64,000 nt of DNA from Bacteroidetes bacterium UBA7662 (GTDB lineage Bacteria > Bacteroidota > Bacteroidia > UBA7662): NCBI GenBank assembly GCA_002483345.1, contig DLHS01000015.1:468525-532524 (forward strand). The letters are read 5' to 3'. Made by a program: the position numbers and the translations under genes. Shown in pieces: positions 56,161 to 64,000 of the stretch (position 1 is the first letter of the stretch; each line of letters starts with the position of its first letter). The notes under the pieces were generated by a model, which saw only the letters and a program-made list of their open reading frames with translations, was not told the origin of the DNA and did no database searches.

Positions 56161-56370
56161 ATGTGGCCTGTACTGCTTCTTACCCTTGGTTTTCTGGCAA
56201 TTGGTGTTGCCGGTCTTAGTATCCGACTTATTTTTCTGAAACAAGGAGAATTTCGCGGAACCTGTTCGAGCCACAATCCCCTGCTGGCAGCCAAAGGGGT
56301 AGATTGTGAAACCTGTCCTAACCGTTATAAAGACGTTTGTCCAGCCACCAAAGGAATCAAAGGAGAATAA
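56161..56370 (+). CDS. NqrM-like Cys-rich membrane protein (putative Na+-NQR maturation factor)
   Basis: A 69-residue protein with one N-terminal membrane helix (2-25) and a tail bearing four cysteines (Cys35, Cys50, Cys53, Cys60: C-x14-C-x2-C-x6-C). This layout resembles NqrM/DUF539, which delivers iron to Na+-translocating NADH:quinone reductase. It converges on apbE, whose product attaches FMN to NqrB/NqrC, and that supports the assignment. No nqr structural gene lies in the window. An unrelated small Cys-rich membrane protein is possible. Confidence 0.65.
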   Translation: MWPVLLLTLGFLAIGVAGLSIRLIFLKQGEFRGTCSSHNPLLAAKGVDCETCPNRYKDVCPATKGIKGE

Positions 56371-56376
56371 TAACCG

Positions 56377-57381
56377 TTATTCTGCTGCGAGCATTTTCTC
56401 AAGGCCGGGACTCAGATACAGCTGATTTTTTCCCTTTTCATCGGCATAAATAAAGGCAACTTCCAGATTCGGCATACTGGCGGAGATAGCTTTCGATTTT
56501 TCAAGTCCAAGTACCATAAAGGCCGTAGCCCAGGCGTCGGCGGTCATGCAGTCTTCTGCTATGACGGTGGCGCTCAGCAAATTATGCTCAACGGGATAAC
56601 CGGTTTTCGGATTGATTTCATGCGCATACTTACGGCCTTCCCTGATGTAAAAATTGCGGTAATTACCTGAAGTGGCCATGGCCTGATTTTTCAGAGGAAC
56701 TACCAGCTCAATGGATCGGGCTTGTCCGCTCGCATCATCGATGGGTTTTTCGATGCCAATCTGCCAGGGCGTACCATCGGGTTTATTCCCTCTGGTAACC
56801 ACCTCTCCTCCTATTTCAACCATAAAGTGATGTACACCCCTTGCTTCGAGCAGGCGGGCTACTTCATCAACCCCAAACCCCTTGGCCAAAGCACTGAAAT
56901 CGACCATTACGCCCGGTAATTGTTTAAAAAGAGTATCATAAGAAAGCCGGAGTTTATCTGAACCAACAAATTGCAGCAATGAATCGATTAACATACTGTC
57001 AACGGCTCCTGCCATTTTCTTAAACCCGAACCCCCAGGCATTTACCAGCGGCATCACAGTCATATCGAAATAACCCCCGCTGCTTCTGTAAACCTCCAGC
57101 GCTTTGGTATAATTGGTTAAAAAGTAGTTATCGACCACCGCAAAAGAATCCGACTGATTAAAAAGTGAAATATTAGAGGAAGGGATATAGGTCGACAGAG
57201 AGGCATTCACCGCTTTAAGCAAGGAATCAACCGGCGCATCGAGTGTCGGGTTTTGCTGGCTGTAATAGCTGATGTGATAGGTAGTTCCCATGGTTTCACC
57301 GGCCAGGGTACGCAAAATTTCCGATTGATCGGTACAGGAAGCCAGTCCGGTAAAAAGCAATAACCAAAGCATCTTTTTCAT
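56377..57381 (-). CDS. apbE: FAD:protein FMN transferase ApbE, lipoprotein
   Basis: A 334-residue periplasmic flavinyltransferase with a lipoprotein signal (GLASC, Cys at about residue 16). Family motifs are GETMGTTYHI, VDFSALAKGFGVDEVARLL, the EIGGEV strand and the magnesium-site segment TADAWATAFMVLG. It covalently attaches FMN to threonine in NqrB/NqrC or RnfG-type subunits. It converges on the NqrM-like gene with a 6-nt gap. Confidence 0.94.
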   Translation of the reverse strand: MKKMLWLLLFTGLASCTDQSEILRTLAGETMGTTYHISYYSQQNPTLDAPVDSLLKAVNASLSTYIPSSNISLFNQSDSFAVVDNYFLTNYTKALEVYRSSGGYFDMTVMPLVNAWGFGFKKMAGAVDSMLIDSLLQFVGSDKLRLSYDTLFKQLPGVMVDFSALAKGFGVDEVARLLEARGVHHFMVEIGGEVVTRGNKPDGTPWQIGIEKPIDDASGQARSIELVVPLKNQAMATSGNYRNFYIREGRKYAHEINPKTGYPVEHNLLSATVIAEDCMTADAWATAFMVLGLEKSKAISASMPNLEVAFIYADEKGKNQLYLSPGLEKMLAAE

Positions 57382-57414
57382 GCTCCAAAAATAAAGGTTA
57401 TCGCCGGCAAACCA

Positions 57415-57972
57415 TTAATTCAGGCGGGGATCTTCCGGATAATTTGCCATGAGCTTGTATTCACTTCCCATACTGGTCAGCACTTCTTTCCAGAGCAAAT
57501 CAGGTTCATGGGTAAGTACTGTCTGGGCATCGGCGGGAGCGAGTATCCAGGCATGTCCGTCGATTTCTTCCCTGAGTTGTTCTACCGACCAGCCGGAATA
57601 ACCTACAAAAAAACGGATATCATCTTCATGGATTTCTCCAAGCGATATCATATCCCGGATCAGGTCAAAGTCGCCCCCCCAGTGAATACCGGGCAGTACT
57701 TCCTTGCTTTCAGGAATATTCAGCGAAGCGCGGTGAATAAAATGGAGGGTATTCTGCTCCACAGGACCGCCGATGTGGAGCGACCCGTTAAAAGCGGGAA
57801 AACCTTCCAGCACATCGTTTACCGTGAGTTCGGTAGCCCGGTTGAGGACAAATCCGATAGATCCTTCCTCGTCGTGCTCGGTAATCAGAACCACCGATCG
57901 CTTAAAATTCGGATCCGGCAAAAAAGGCTCAGAAACAAGTAAGATTCCCTTTGATAGTTCAGTAGTAGCCAT
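57415..57972 (-). CDS. YqgE/AlgH family protein
   Basis: A 185-residue UPF0301 protein with the typical start KGILLVSEPFLPDPNFKRSV, HDEEGSIGFVLNR, HIGGPVEQ and GYSGWSVEQLREEI segments. The family has no settled biochemical function; in Pseudomonas AlgH affects alginate regulation. It stands alone on the reverse strand, divergent from pdxH. Confidence 0.93.
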   Translation of the reverse strand: MATTELSKGILLVSEPFLPDPNFKRSVVLITEHDEEGSIGFVLNRATELTVNDVLEGFPAFNGSLHIGGPVEQNTLHFIHRASLNIPESKEVLPGIHWGGDFDLIRDMISLGEIHEDDIRFFVGYSGWSVEQLREEIDGHAWILAPADAQTVLTHEPDLLWKEVLTSMGSEYKLMANYPEDPRLN

Positions 57973-58084
57973 GATCTAAATTATTTAGAGAATCAATGCA
58001 AATCATAACAATCTGACTTGCCTGATTGTGCATAAACCAACGATTTATATTGGTTCGCGGTTTCAGTTCATCGCTTACAGGTCT

Positions 58085-58092
58085 TAATTTTA
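58085..58092 (+). promoter_or_regulatory. Possible -7 box of pdxH
   Basis: TAATTTTA, one base off TAnnTTTG, 18 nt before the pdxH ATG. Confidence 0.35.
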
Positions 58093-58110
58093 CATAAAAT
58101 AAACAAAGTC

Positions 58111-58761
58111 ATGAAAGGCATCAACGAAAGCGTACGCGACCTCCGCAATGACTACACCCAGGAATCGCTGCTGGAAACAGCCGTTTCTACCTCTCCCTTC
58201 ACACAATTCGATCTTTGGATGGACCAGGCCATCGAAGCCAGGGTACCAGAACCCAATGCCATGACCCTTTCGACTGCCTACAACAACCGTCCGAGTGCCC
58301 GGGTAGTATTGTTAAGGGGATGTGACCCTTCCGGTTTGATGTTCTTTACCAATTACGAGAGCCGGAAAGGCCTTGAGTTGCAGGAAAACCCCTATGCCTG
58401 TGTGACTTTTTTCTGGCCTGAGCTGGAAAGACAGTTGCGGGTGGAGGGCAAAATTGTCAAAGCCCCTGAAAGTGCCTCTGACGACTATTTCCTGAGCCGG
58501 CCACGCGGCAACCGGCTGGGTGCCTGGGCATCGCCACAAAGTCAGGTAATCCCCAACCGGGAAGAAATCGACCGCCTCACCCGGGTTTTTGAAACCCAAT
58601 ATCCGGCCGATTCGGTGATTCCGCGACCTCCGCACTGGGGTGGTTATATATTGGAACCTGATCAGTTTGAATTCTGGCAAGGACGTGCCAGCCGCCTGCA
58701 TGACCGCATCCGCTACCGCCTGGCCGATGGGAACTGGATTATTGAAAGACTTGCCCCCTGA
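58111..58761 (+). CDS. pdxH: Pyridoxamine 5'-phosphate oxidase
   Basis: A 216-residue FMN enzyme that makes pyridoxal 5'-phosphate. The motifs RVVLLRG, FFTNYESRKGLEL, the RLGAWASPQSQVI segment, PPHWGGY and the C-terminal RLHDR...W.IERLAP are all intact. Length is normal for the family. Its TGA appears to overlap the start of the downstream methyltransferase. Confidence 0.96.
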   Translation: MKGINESVRDLRNDYTQESLLETAVSTSPFTQFDLWMDQAIEARVPEPNAMTLSTAYNNRPSARVVLLRGCDPSGLMFFTNYESRKGLELQENPYACVTFFWPELERQLRVEGKIVKAPESASDDYFLSRPRGNRLGAWASPQSQVIPNREEIDRLTRVFETQYPADSVIPRPPHWGGYILEPDQFEFWQGRASRLHDRIRYRLADGNWIIERLAP

Positions 58762-59453
58762 GCCATTTCCGGTTTAAACAATTTTCAGTAGCTCACCACC
58801 TGTCAAGCATGAAGGTGGGCACTGATGCTGTTTTACTCGGGGCATGGGTACAAGCAGACGGCCCCGGACGTATCCTTGATATTGGAACCGGCTGTGGTGT
58901 AATAGCGCTTATGCTGGCACAGCGCTACCAAAATGCACAAGTTGATGCCATAGATATACACGAGGCCTCTTTCAGGGAAGCTGGTGAAAATTTCCTGGTA
59001 TCACCCTGGTCTGTCAGGATGAAAGCCTATCCGGAACGCCTGCAGGACTATCAGGGCGAGGCCTACGATCTCATAGTATCCAACCCACCCTATTTCGCCC
59101 ACAGCTACCCGGTGAAAGATCCGGCACGGAGTCGTGCCAGAAATCAGGAAAGCCTTGATTTCAAAGCGCTGATAACCAATGTCGTTCGCTTACTTTCAGA
59201 AGCAGGTGTTTTCGCGGTTGTATTGCCCCAGGAGTGTCTGAGTATTTTCTCATCCCTGCTCGGGAACAACGGGTTTTACATCCGGCGACAGTGTGATGTA
59301 AAAGCCCACGCCCATAAAAACGCGGCACTTGTTTTACTGGAGGCTGTAAGATTACCGTCAGAACTAACGACGGAATCCCTGGAAATACGGCATGGGAAAG
59401 ACTATAGTCCCGCTTATCTCGCGCTTACCAAAGATTTTTATTTATTCTCCTGA
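58758..59453 (+). CDS. tRNA1(Val) adenine-37 N6-methyltransferase (TrmN6/YfiC family)
   Basis: A SAM-dependent methyltransferase of the YfiC family, which methylates A37 of tRNA1-Val. The SAM motif is DIGTGCGVIALMLAQ and the N6-methyltransferase motif is NPPYF. The first ATG (58809) would begin at MKVGTDAV, but the conserved N-terminal motif FRFKQF is encoded in frame just upstream, from 58767. The only start codon that includes it is CTG at 58758, overlapping the pdxH stop as CTGA, so I place the start there (231 residues). The 3' end overlaps the HdeD-like gene by 16 nt. Confidence 0.85.
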   Translation: MSHFRFKQFSVAHHLSSMKVGTDAVLLGAWVQADGPGRILDIGTGCGVIALMLAQRYQNAQVDAIDIHEASFREAGENFLVSPWSVRMKAYPERLQDYQGEAYDLIVSNPPYFAHSYPVKDPARSRARNQESLDFKALITNVVRLLSEAGVFAVVLPQECLSIFSSLLGNNGFYIRRQCDVKAHAHKNAALVLLEAVRLPSELTTESLEIRHGKDYSPAYLALTKDFYLFS

Positions 59454-60013
59454 GTCGTTGTGTCCAGTTCAGCCAAAGGCTTTTTGGTCTTCCAGCCCGT
59501 TCGTATTTTGAAAGAAATATAAAGAATAAAAAAGCTGAGTAAAATGGTATAAAATCCGACCATAAAATTGGTGCTCGTCATGGTCAACGGATTAAAATAA
59601 ATAAGCGTTGCAAAGCCTGCACTCAATAACCCATTGATAAAGAGCAGCATTCGGGTAGTTCCCTTCGATTTTAAGGCAATCCAGAACAAGGATATACCCA
59701 TAAACAGGGCAAAAACTGAAATCAGCCGCAGGAAATAATGAGAAGCGATGTCGGACTTAAAAATACAGTAGTAGGCTACGAACAAATCGAAAATTGCCAG
59801 GAGTAAAAATGAATACCAATTGGGTGCCGTTCTGCGCAACATGAGCCCAACCACCACAAAAATCACCCCTACCGACCCCATGAAAAATCCCAGATATAAT
59901 ACCAGGGTTTCGGAAGTCATATTGGGGGCGGTTACGGCGATCAGCCCGAAAACGAGCAAAAAAAGTCCTCTCAGAGCCAGTGCCCACCAGTAACGTTGTA
60001 AAAGCTGAAACAT
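59438..60013 (-). CDS. HdeD/DUF308-like membrane protein
   Basis: A 191-residue protein made of six hydrophobic helices with short loops, beginning MFQLLQRYWWALALRGL, the typical opening of HdeD/DUF308 proteins. The second half repeats the first (three plus three helices). The C-terminal tail (about 172-191) is polar. The role is unknown; E. coli HdeD is acid-stress linked. It is convergent with the methyltransferase gene. Confidence 0.8.
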   Translation of the reverse strand: MFQLLQRYWWALALRGLFLLVFGLIAVTAPNMTSETLVLYLGFFMGSVGVIFVVVGLMLRRTAPNWYSFLLLAIFDLFVAYYCIFKSDIASHYFLRLISVFALFMGISLFWIALKSKGTTRMLLFINGLLSAGFATLIYFNPLTMTSTNFMVGFYTILLSFFILYISFKIRTGWKTKKPLAELDTTTQENK

Positions 60014-60080
60014 ATTTTCCTTTTGTCATGAAGATGGTAAATTCATCCTCATATTCCAAAAGTATCATACCATTATATGC

Positions 60081-60854
60081 TTACTTTTCAAGCCAGTTTT
60101 TAAACTCCACAGCCTTTTCCCGGCTGATGTCCAGTTCGGTTTTGCCGGTGGGCAATAAAAGTGCTGAAATTTTGCCATTTACACCAGGGCGGATAGACTG
60201 AACAGCATCTATGCGTACGAGACTCTGGCGGTTGGCTCTGAAAAACAAAGCGGGATCCAGTAATTCCTCAATTTCATCCATGGTGTTGAGGTTGCTGATG
60301 TATTTTTCGCCGTTGAGCAGGTAAACAAAAATAACTTCCTGCCGCATGAAACAGGCAATCTGGCTTACCAGAACTGGCATGAAACTATTGCCGTGGTGCA
60401 CCAGAAACCTTTCCCTGTATTTTTTGCCGGAGACCGGGTCCCGTAAATCCTGGATAAGGGTTCTGATATCTTCCTGATAATCGCTTTTAGACCGATGGAA
60501 ACGTTTGAACTGGGTAAGTGCCTGTGCCAGGTCGGCCTGATCGACGGGCTTGAGGAGGTAGTCGATGCTGTTTACCTTGAATGCACGCATGGCGTATTCA
60601 TTGTATGCTGTCGTAAAAATGATCGGACAGGTCAGGTCTGTCTTCTCCAGTATTTCAAAACTCACCCCATCTGATAATTGTATATCCAGAAAAAGCAAAT
60701 CTGGTTGAGCATGTTCGGAAAACCATTTGACAGCCTGCGCCACACTGTTGAGGGTAGCCAGCAACTCAATACCCGGATCTATTTTCTGCAGCATTTTCTG
60801 CAAATCCCTGCTCACAAGGGCTTCGTCTTCTACAATGACTATGGTGGTTTTCAT
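60081..60854 (-). CDS. LytTR-type response regulator
   Basis: A 257-residue regulator with an N-terminal receiver (acidic pair in IVEDEALVSRD, phospho-acceptor Asp in LLFLDIQLSDG near residue 56, Lys in YLLKPVDQ) and a C-terminal LytTR DNA-binding domain (about 150-257, with FFRANRQSLVRIDAVQSI). It is coupled to the kinase gene by an ATGA overlap and should regulate the exporter genes upstream and other targets. Confidence 0.94.
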   Translation of the reverse strand: MKTTIVIVEDEALVSRDLQKMLQKIDPGIELLATLNSVAQAVKWFSEHAQPDLLFLDIQLSDGVSFEILEKTDLTCPIIFTTAYNEYAMRAFKVNSIDYLLKPVDQADLAQALTQFKRFHRSKSDYQEDIRTLIQDLRDPVSGKKYRERFLVHHGNSFMPVLVSQIACFMRQEVIFVYLLNGEKYISNLNTMDEIEELLDPALFFRANRQSLVRIDAVQSIRPGVNGKISALLLPTGKTELDISREKAVEFKNWLEK

Positions 60855-61909
60855 AAGATGAGCGGTACTTTAATCATAAACTGGTATTCATCTCTCGATA
60901 TCGCGATGGGCTTGGTGGTAAGATAGGTATACAACAAACGAAGGCGTTCCAGACCTTGTTTATTGGAATCTGAAACAGACCCTTTCAACTGGAGATTGTT
61001 AGAAACAGTGAGAAATTCGCCATCACTGTAGATTTCTACCCGAAGGGGTTTGTCTTCTGAAAGCACATTGTGTTTGATGGCATTTTCGAGCAATACCTGG
61101 AGCGTTACCGGCACAATCTGTTTCTCAAAATCTTCTTCCAACAGATTTAAATGAACTTCCAATGCGTCATTAAACCTTGTTTTCAGCAATGCTATGTAGT
61201 TGGTAATGAAAATGGCTTCCGTTTGAAGACTCACAAACTCTTTGTGCTTGTGTTCCAACAGGTATCGGTAAACCCTTGAAAGTTGTTTCAGGAATTGAGA
61301 AGCGAGCTCCTGATTTTCAAAAATCAGACTGTTAAGCGACGCCAGACTGTTAAAAAGGAAATGGGGATTCAGCTGGTTTTTCAGATTCTCAAACTGCATA
61401 TCCGCATGTTCTTTTTCAAGTTGTTTTTCATGCAGTTCTGTCTTTTTCCAGGCCTCAAAAAAATGAAAGGTGAAATAGCCGAGATTGATGAGGCAGATAA
61501 CGATGAAGTCGACCATATAGGCCGTGAAGACAAACACTCTTTCAAGCGCCTGGGGAAAAATATCGCTGGCAAACCAGAAGATAAGCGAGCGTAGCAACAT
61601 CATAAAAACAGACGAAATCACAATCTGCACGACTACTCTTCTCCATATCCCCTTGCTCAGCGGCATTTTTACTGTGAGCAACTTATCGATGAAGTCAAGA
61701 ATAGACCAGATGAGATAAACAGCCACAAAACTCAGCAGAAAGCTGATCAGGTGAAGCACAAAACTTATCTCCGGGAACAAAAAGTACCTGACCAGCTGGC
61801 CGATGGCAGCGAGAAATCCCATCGCCAGAACTGCAATCTTCCAGCGATTGGATTTGGTGAAATTCTGAACGTTTCTCACGCTCAGCAGAAACGGCACATT
61901 TTTAACCAT
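60851..61909 (-). CDS. LytS-type sensor histidine kinase
   Basis: A 352-residue membrane kinase with four hydrophobic helices (about 20-160) and no extracellular sensor domain. A coiled coil leads to the His_kinase domain, with the phospho-histidine in NQLNPHFLFNSLASL. A short ATPase domain carries VLLENAIKHN as its N box; the G boxes are weak, as usual for this family. It lies 8 nt after the ABC ATPase gene, so transport and signalling genes are in one operon. Confidence 0.92.
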   Translation of the reverse strand: MVKNVPFLLSVRNVQNFTKSNRWKIAVLAMGFLAAIGQLVRYFLFPEISFVLHLISFLLSFVAVYLIWSILDFIDKLLTVKMPLSKGIWRRVVVQIVISSVFMMLLRSLIFWFASDIFPQALERVFVFTAYMVDFIVICLINLGYFTFHFFEAWKKTELHEKQLEKEHADMQFENLKNQLNPHFLFNSLASLNSLIFENQELASQFLKQLSRVYRYLLEHKHKEFVSLQTEAIFITNYIALLKTRFNDALEVHLNLLEEDFEKQIVPVTLQVLLENAIKHNVLSEDKPLRVEIYSDGEFLTVSNNLQLKGSVSDSNKQGLERLRLLYTYLTTKPIAISRDEYQFMIKVPLIL

Positions 61910-61917
61910 CAGTGACT

Positions 61918-62592
61918 CTATTTTACAATTTCTCCGTCACTTAATTCAATAATACGGTCTGTTCCTTTGGCAAATTCAGGATCGTGGGTAACCGCTATGA
62001 TGGTCTGGTGATATCGGGTGGTCAGTTCACGGAAGATTTCCTGCACATTCTGGCTGTTGTGGCTGTCGAGATTACCTGTTGGTTCGTCTCCCATGATGAG
62101 TGCAGGGTCGTTGATCAGCGCCCTGGCAATGGCTACCCTTTGTTGTTGGCCGCCAGATAACCTGCTGGCCAGTTTGTGCGCCTGGTCGGCCACACCCAAC
62201 AGTTCGAGTTTCTCCATTGCTTTTTTTTCTATCTCCCGGTTCGACCATTTATTGAGCTTCATGGCAGGAAGCATCACATTTTCGAGGCAGCTGAATTCCG
62301 GTAAGAGGAAGTGAAACTGAAACACAAATCCTATGTGTTCGTTCCTGAAGGCAGAAAGCGCGTCTTGCGTCATGCCTGTAAGTAACTGACCGTTGATGAC
62401 CACCTGTCCGTCATAAACGGTATCCATGGTTGAAAGCAAATAAAGCAGGGTTGACTTACCGCTGCCTGATTTACCCATCAGTGACAGGAATTCTCCCTTT
62501 CTGACACTGAAACTTATATTTTTCAGCACCTGAAATTCAACCGGATCTGTAAACGATTTATTGAGGTTAATAGCTTCGAGTACGTTTTCCAT
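61918..62592 (-). CDS. ABC transporter ATP-binding protein (LolD/MacB type)
   Basis: A 224-residue ATPase with Walker A GKSGSGKST, signature LSGGQQQRVAIARAL, Walker B LIMGDEPTGNLDS and the H-loop VTHDPE. It begins 2 nt after the permease gene and powers the FtsX-like permease. Confidence 0.94.
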   Translation of the reverse strand: MENVLEAINLNKSFTDPVEFQVLKNISFSVRKGEFLSLMGKSGSGKSTLLYLLSTMDTVYDGQVVINGQLLTGMTQDALSAFRNEHIGFVFQFHFLLPEFSCLENVMLPAMKLNKWSNREIEKKAMEKLELLGVADQAHKLASRLSGGQQQRVAIARALINDPALIMGDEPTGNLDSHNSQNVQEIFRELTTRYHQTIIAVTHDPEFAKGTDRIIELSDGEIVK

Positions 62593-62594
62593 GA

Positions 62595-63854
62595 TCAGCC
62601 TCTTAAAATGTTAACCGGGTCAATTTTAGAAGCTTTCCGGGAGGGAAAATAAGCTGCCAATGCTGTAGTTACTACCCCAAACAGTATCCCCATGATGTAG
62701 AAACGGTAATCCATGTTTACCGGAAAGGTATCAATGCTGAGCACATCTCCTCCGTCGAAGGGTGCTTTGGAAGTAAGATAACTGAAAATATAACCGAAAA
62801 TCAACCCTAAACTACCCCCAAGCAAACCGATAATGATGGCCTGGGTCATAAAAATACCCCGTACATCCGAGCCGGCGAAGCCGGTCGCTTTGAGGATGGC
62901 GATGTCACGCATTTTATTGTAGATGGTCATGTTCATGATGTTGTAGATGCCGAAACCAGCCACCACCAGCAGTGTTCCGGCCACGATGACGGTCATCACA
63001 TTACGGATGACAAAACTTTGCAGAATGGTGGCATTGGCCGTTTCCCAATCTTCTGCCTTGTAACCATACTGGTTAAACACCGCTTTTCCATAGGCATTGG
63101 CAGCATTCACATCTCTCAGTTTGACTTGAATTTCAGTGAAATAACGACTGTCTTCCTCCAGGATTTTCTGGACACTTTCTGCATTGGCATAGGATTTCTG
63201 GTCATCAACAGCCCCTACAGCCGTTTTAAAAATCCCTACTACCTTAAAAGACTGCAGGCTGCCTCCCGGGGTGCTTACAGTGACCCTGTCGCCGGGGTTT
63301 ACATTCAGTTTGCGGGCCAAACCAATTCCCATGATCAGACCATCCCGGTTGGCAGGCAAATCTTCCAGTCGACCATATTTCATTTTGGTGCGGAGATTGA
63401 ACAACTTATCCTCTTCCAGTATGTCAACCCCTGCGATGACTCCATTCAGCTGAACCGGGCCATAATTATAGAATACCTGGCTGGTCACCTGGGCAGAAAC
63501 CCCGATGACAGCAGGGTCGCTGCGTAGGTCGCTGACAATCATGGTCGCCCCTTTGATGTTTCTTTTGGTTTGTTTGGGTCGTTGGTGCCTGACCACCGGC
63601 CAGATGGTGTCATTACCGTAGGTTTCTTCCAACAGGGAGGGTCTTACGGCCGTCACATCATTGTACAGGCGGATGTGGGGGGTGTTCATGAGCATGGTGT
63701 CTTCGAGCAAGGCGTTTACGCCTGTCATAACACTGATCATAAAAATGAACATGGCAATGCCAAAGGTCACCCCCAGAGCAGCAATGGTCGTCTGCTTTTT
63801 TTTTGCCAGCAATTGGGTGCGTGCGATGCGTAAAGTAAGTCTGCTCACAATCAT
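62595..63854 (-). CDS. FtsX-like/MacB-like ABC permease
   Basis: A 419-residue permease with an N-terminal membrane helix (about 25-47), a periplasmic MacB_PCD domain (about 50-280) and a three-helix FtsX domain with the coupling segment NKMRDIAILKATGF. The C-terminus ends SRKASKIDPVNILRG. Its ATG overlaps the upstream adaptor stop (ATGA). Confidence 0.92.
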   Translation of the reverse strand: MIVSRLTLRIARTQLLAKKKQTTIAALGVTFGIAMFIFMISVMTGVNALLEDTMLMNTPHIRLYNDVTAVRPSLLEETYGNDTIWPVVRHQRPKQTKRNIKGATMIVSDLRSDPAVIGVSAQVTSQVFYNYGPVQLNGVIAGVDILEEDKLFNLRTKMKYGRLEDLPANRDGLIMGIGLARKLNVNPGDRVTVSTPGGSLQSFKVVGIFKTAVGAVDDQKSYANAESVQKILEEDSRYFTEIQVKLRDVNAANAYGKAVFNQYGYKAEDWETANATILQSFVIRNVMTVIVAGTLLVVAGFGIYNIMNMTIYNKMRDIAILKATGFAGSDVRGIFMTQAIIIGLLGGSLGLIFGYIFSYLTSKAPFDGGDVLSIDTFPVNMDYRFYIMGILFGVVTTALAAYFPSRKASKIDPVNILRG

Positions 63855-64000
63855 TTTTCAAGTATCAAACTGTTGGAATCCAGCCCACTGATTACTTCTG
63901 CCCATTCCCGGTCGCTTACGCCGGTCACAATTTTCCTGCGTACCGCCTCCCCCGCTTCATATACCCAAATGCTATCATTTTTCAGGAATGCTTTGGGTAC
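63851..64000 (-). CDS. Periplasmic adaptor subunit, C-terminal fragment (runs off window end)
   Basis: Only the last 49 codons and the stop are in the window. The sequence VPKAFLKNDSIWVYEAG...RRKIVTGVSDREWAEVISGL matches the membrane-proximal end of HlyD/MacA-type adaptors. Its TGA overlaps the permease ATG, so the order is adaptor, permease, ATPase, kinase, regulator. Confidence 0.75.
   Translation of the reverse strand, partial: VPKAFLKNDSIWVYEAGEAVRRKIVTGVSDREWAEVISGLDSNSLILEK

Overview
The window is a chromosomal segment of a Bacteroidota bacterium, probably from the Chitinophagales/Sphingobacteriales side of the phylum. The signs are TAnnTTTG-type promoter -7 boxes in front of several genes, two proteins ending in type IX secretion (T9SS) sorting domains, a fused alpha/beta E1 dehydrogenase, a Bacteroidota-type GlmU-like protein, TPR histidine kinases, an ECF sigma/anti-sigma pair with a beta-barrel target, and LytS/LytTR signalling. 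No mobile element, integrase or CRISPR array was seen. Most of it is ordinary core genome, tightly packed, with many 4-bp ATGA overlaps.

Layout. 0-3.5 kb: the 5' part of ftsX diverges from leuS. 3.5-8.4 kb: a TPR hybrid histidine kinase, then a reverse-strand sigma / anti-sigma / beta-barrel unit. 8.5-12.7 kb: two S9 peptidases in tandem. 13-17.9 kb: a TPR regulator-like protein, a YeiH-type transporter and acetyl-CoA synthetase, with a long imperfect palindrome between the last two. 18.06-23.39 kb: a five-gene, translationally coupled cassette (receiver-only response regulator, TPR/beta-barrel outer-membrane protein, HEAT-repeat membrane protein, processive GT2 synthase, membrane-anchored protein of unknown fold). 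It looks like a synthase-dependent exopolysaccharide machine and is the best candidate for an undescribed system. 23.4-28.3 kb: aminotransferase, DUF1573 protein, E1 dehydrogenase, LOG-family protein.

28.3-37.3 kb is one long reverse-strand operon: GlmU-like protein, tpiA, prmA, a 1468-residue exported protein of unknown function, plsY, clpS and an M48 lipoprotein protease. clpC and a T9SS cargo protein with OB-like modules follow (37.4-42.4 kb). 42.5-48.5 kb holds a 63-residue conserved-looking protein, a 1672-residue secreted protein joining a lipase-like hydrolase to beta-helix repeats and a T9SS tail, and a small lipoprotein. By eye this part is richer in A+T, and it abuts three tRNA genes (Pro, Ser, Arg; 48.7-49.1 kb).

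49.3-64 kb: a 2-Cys peroxiredoxin; a MacAB-like exporter (ATPase, two permeases, adaptor); PAP2 phosphatase; mazG; a NqrM-like Cys-rich protein beside apbE (both would serve Na+-NQR maturation); yqgE; pdxH coupled to a TrmN6-type methyltransferase that probably starts at CTG; an HdeD-like membrane protein; and a LytTR regulator / LytS-type kinase pair operonic with a second MacAB-like exporter whose adaptor gene runs off the window end.
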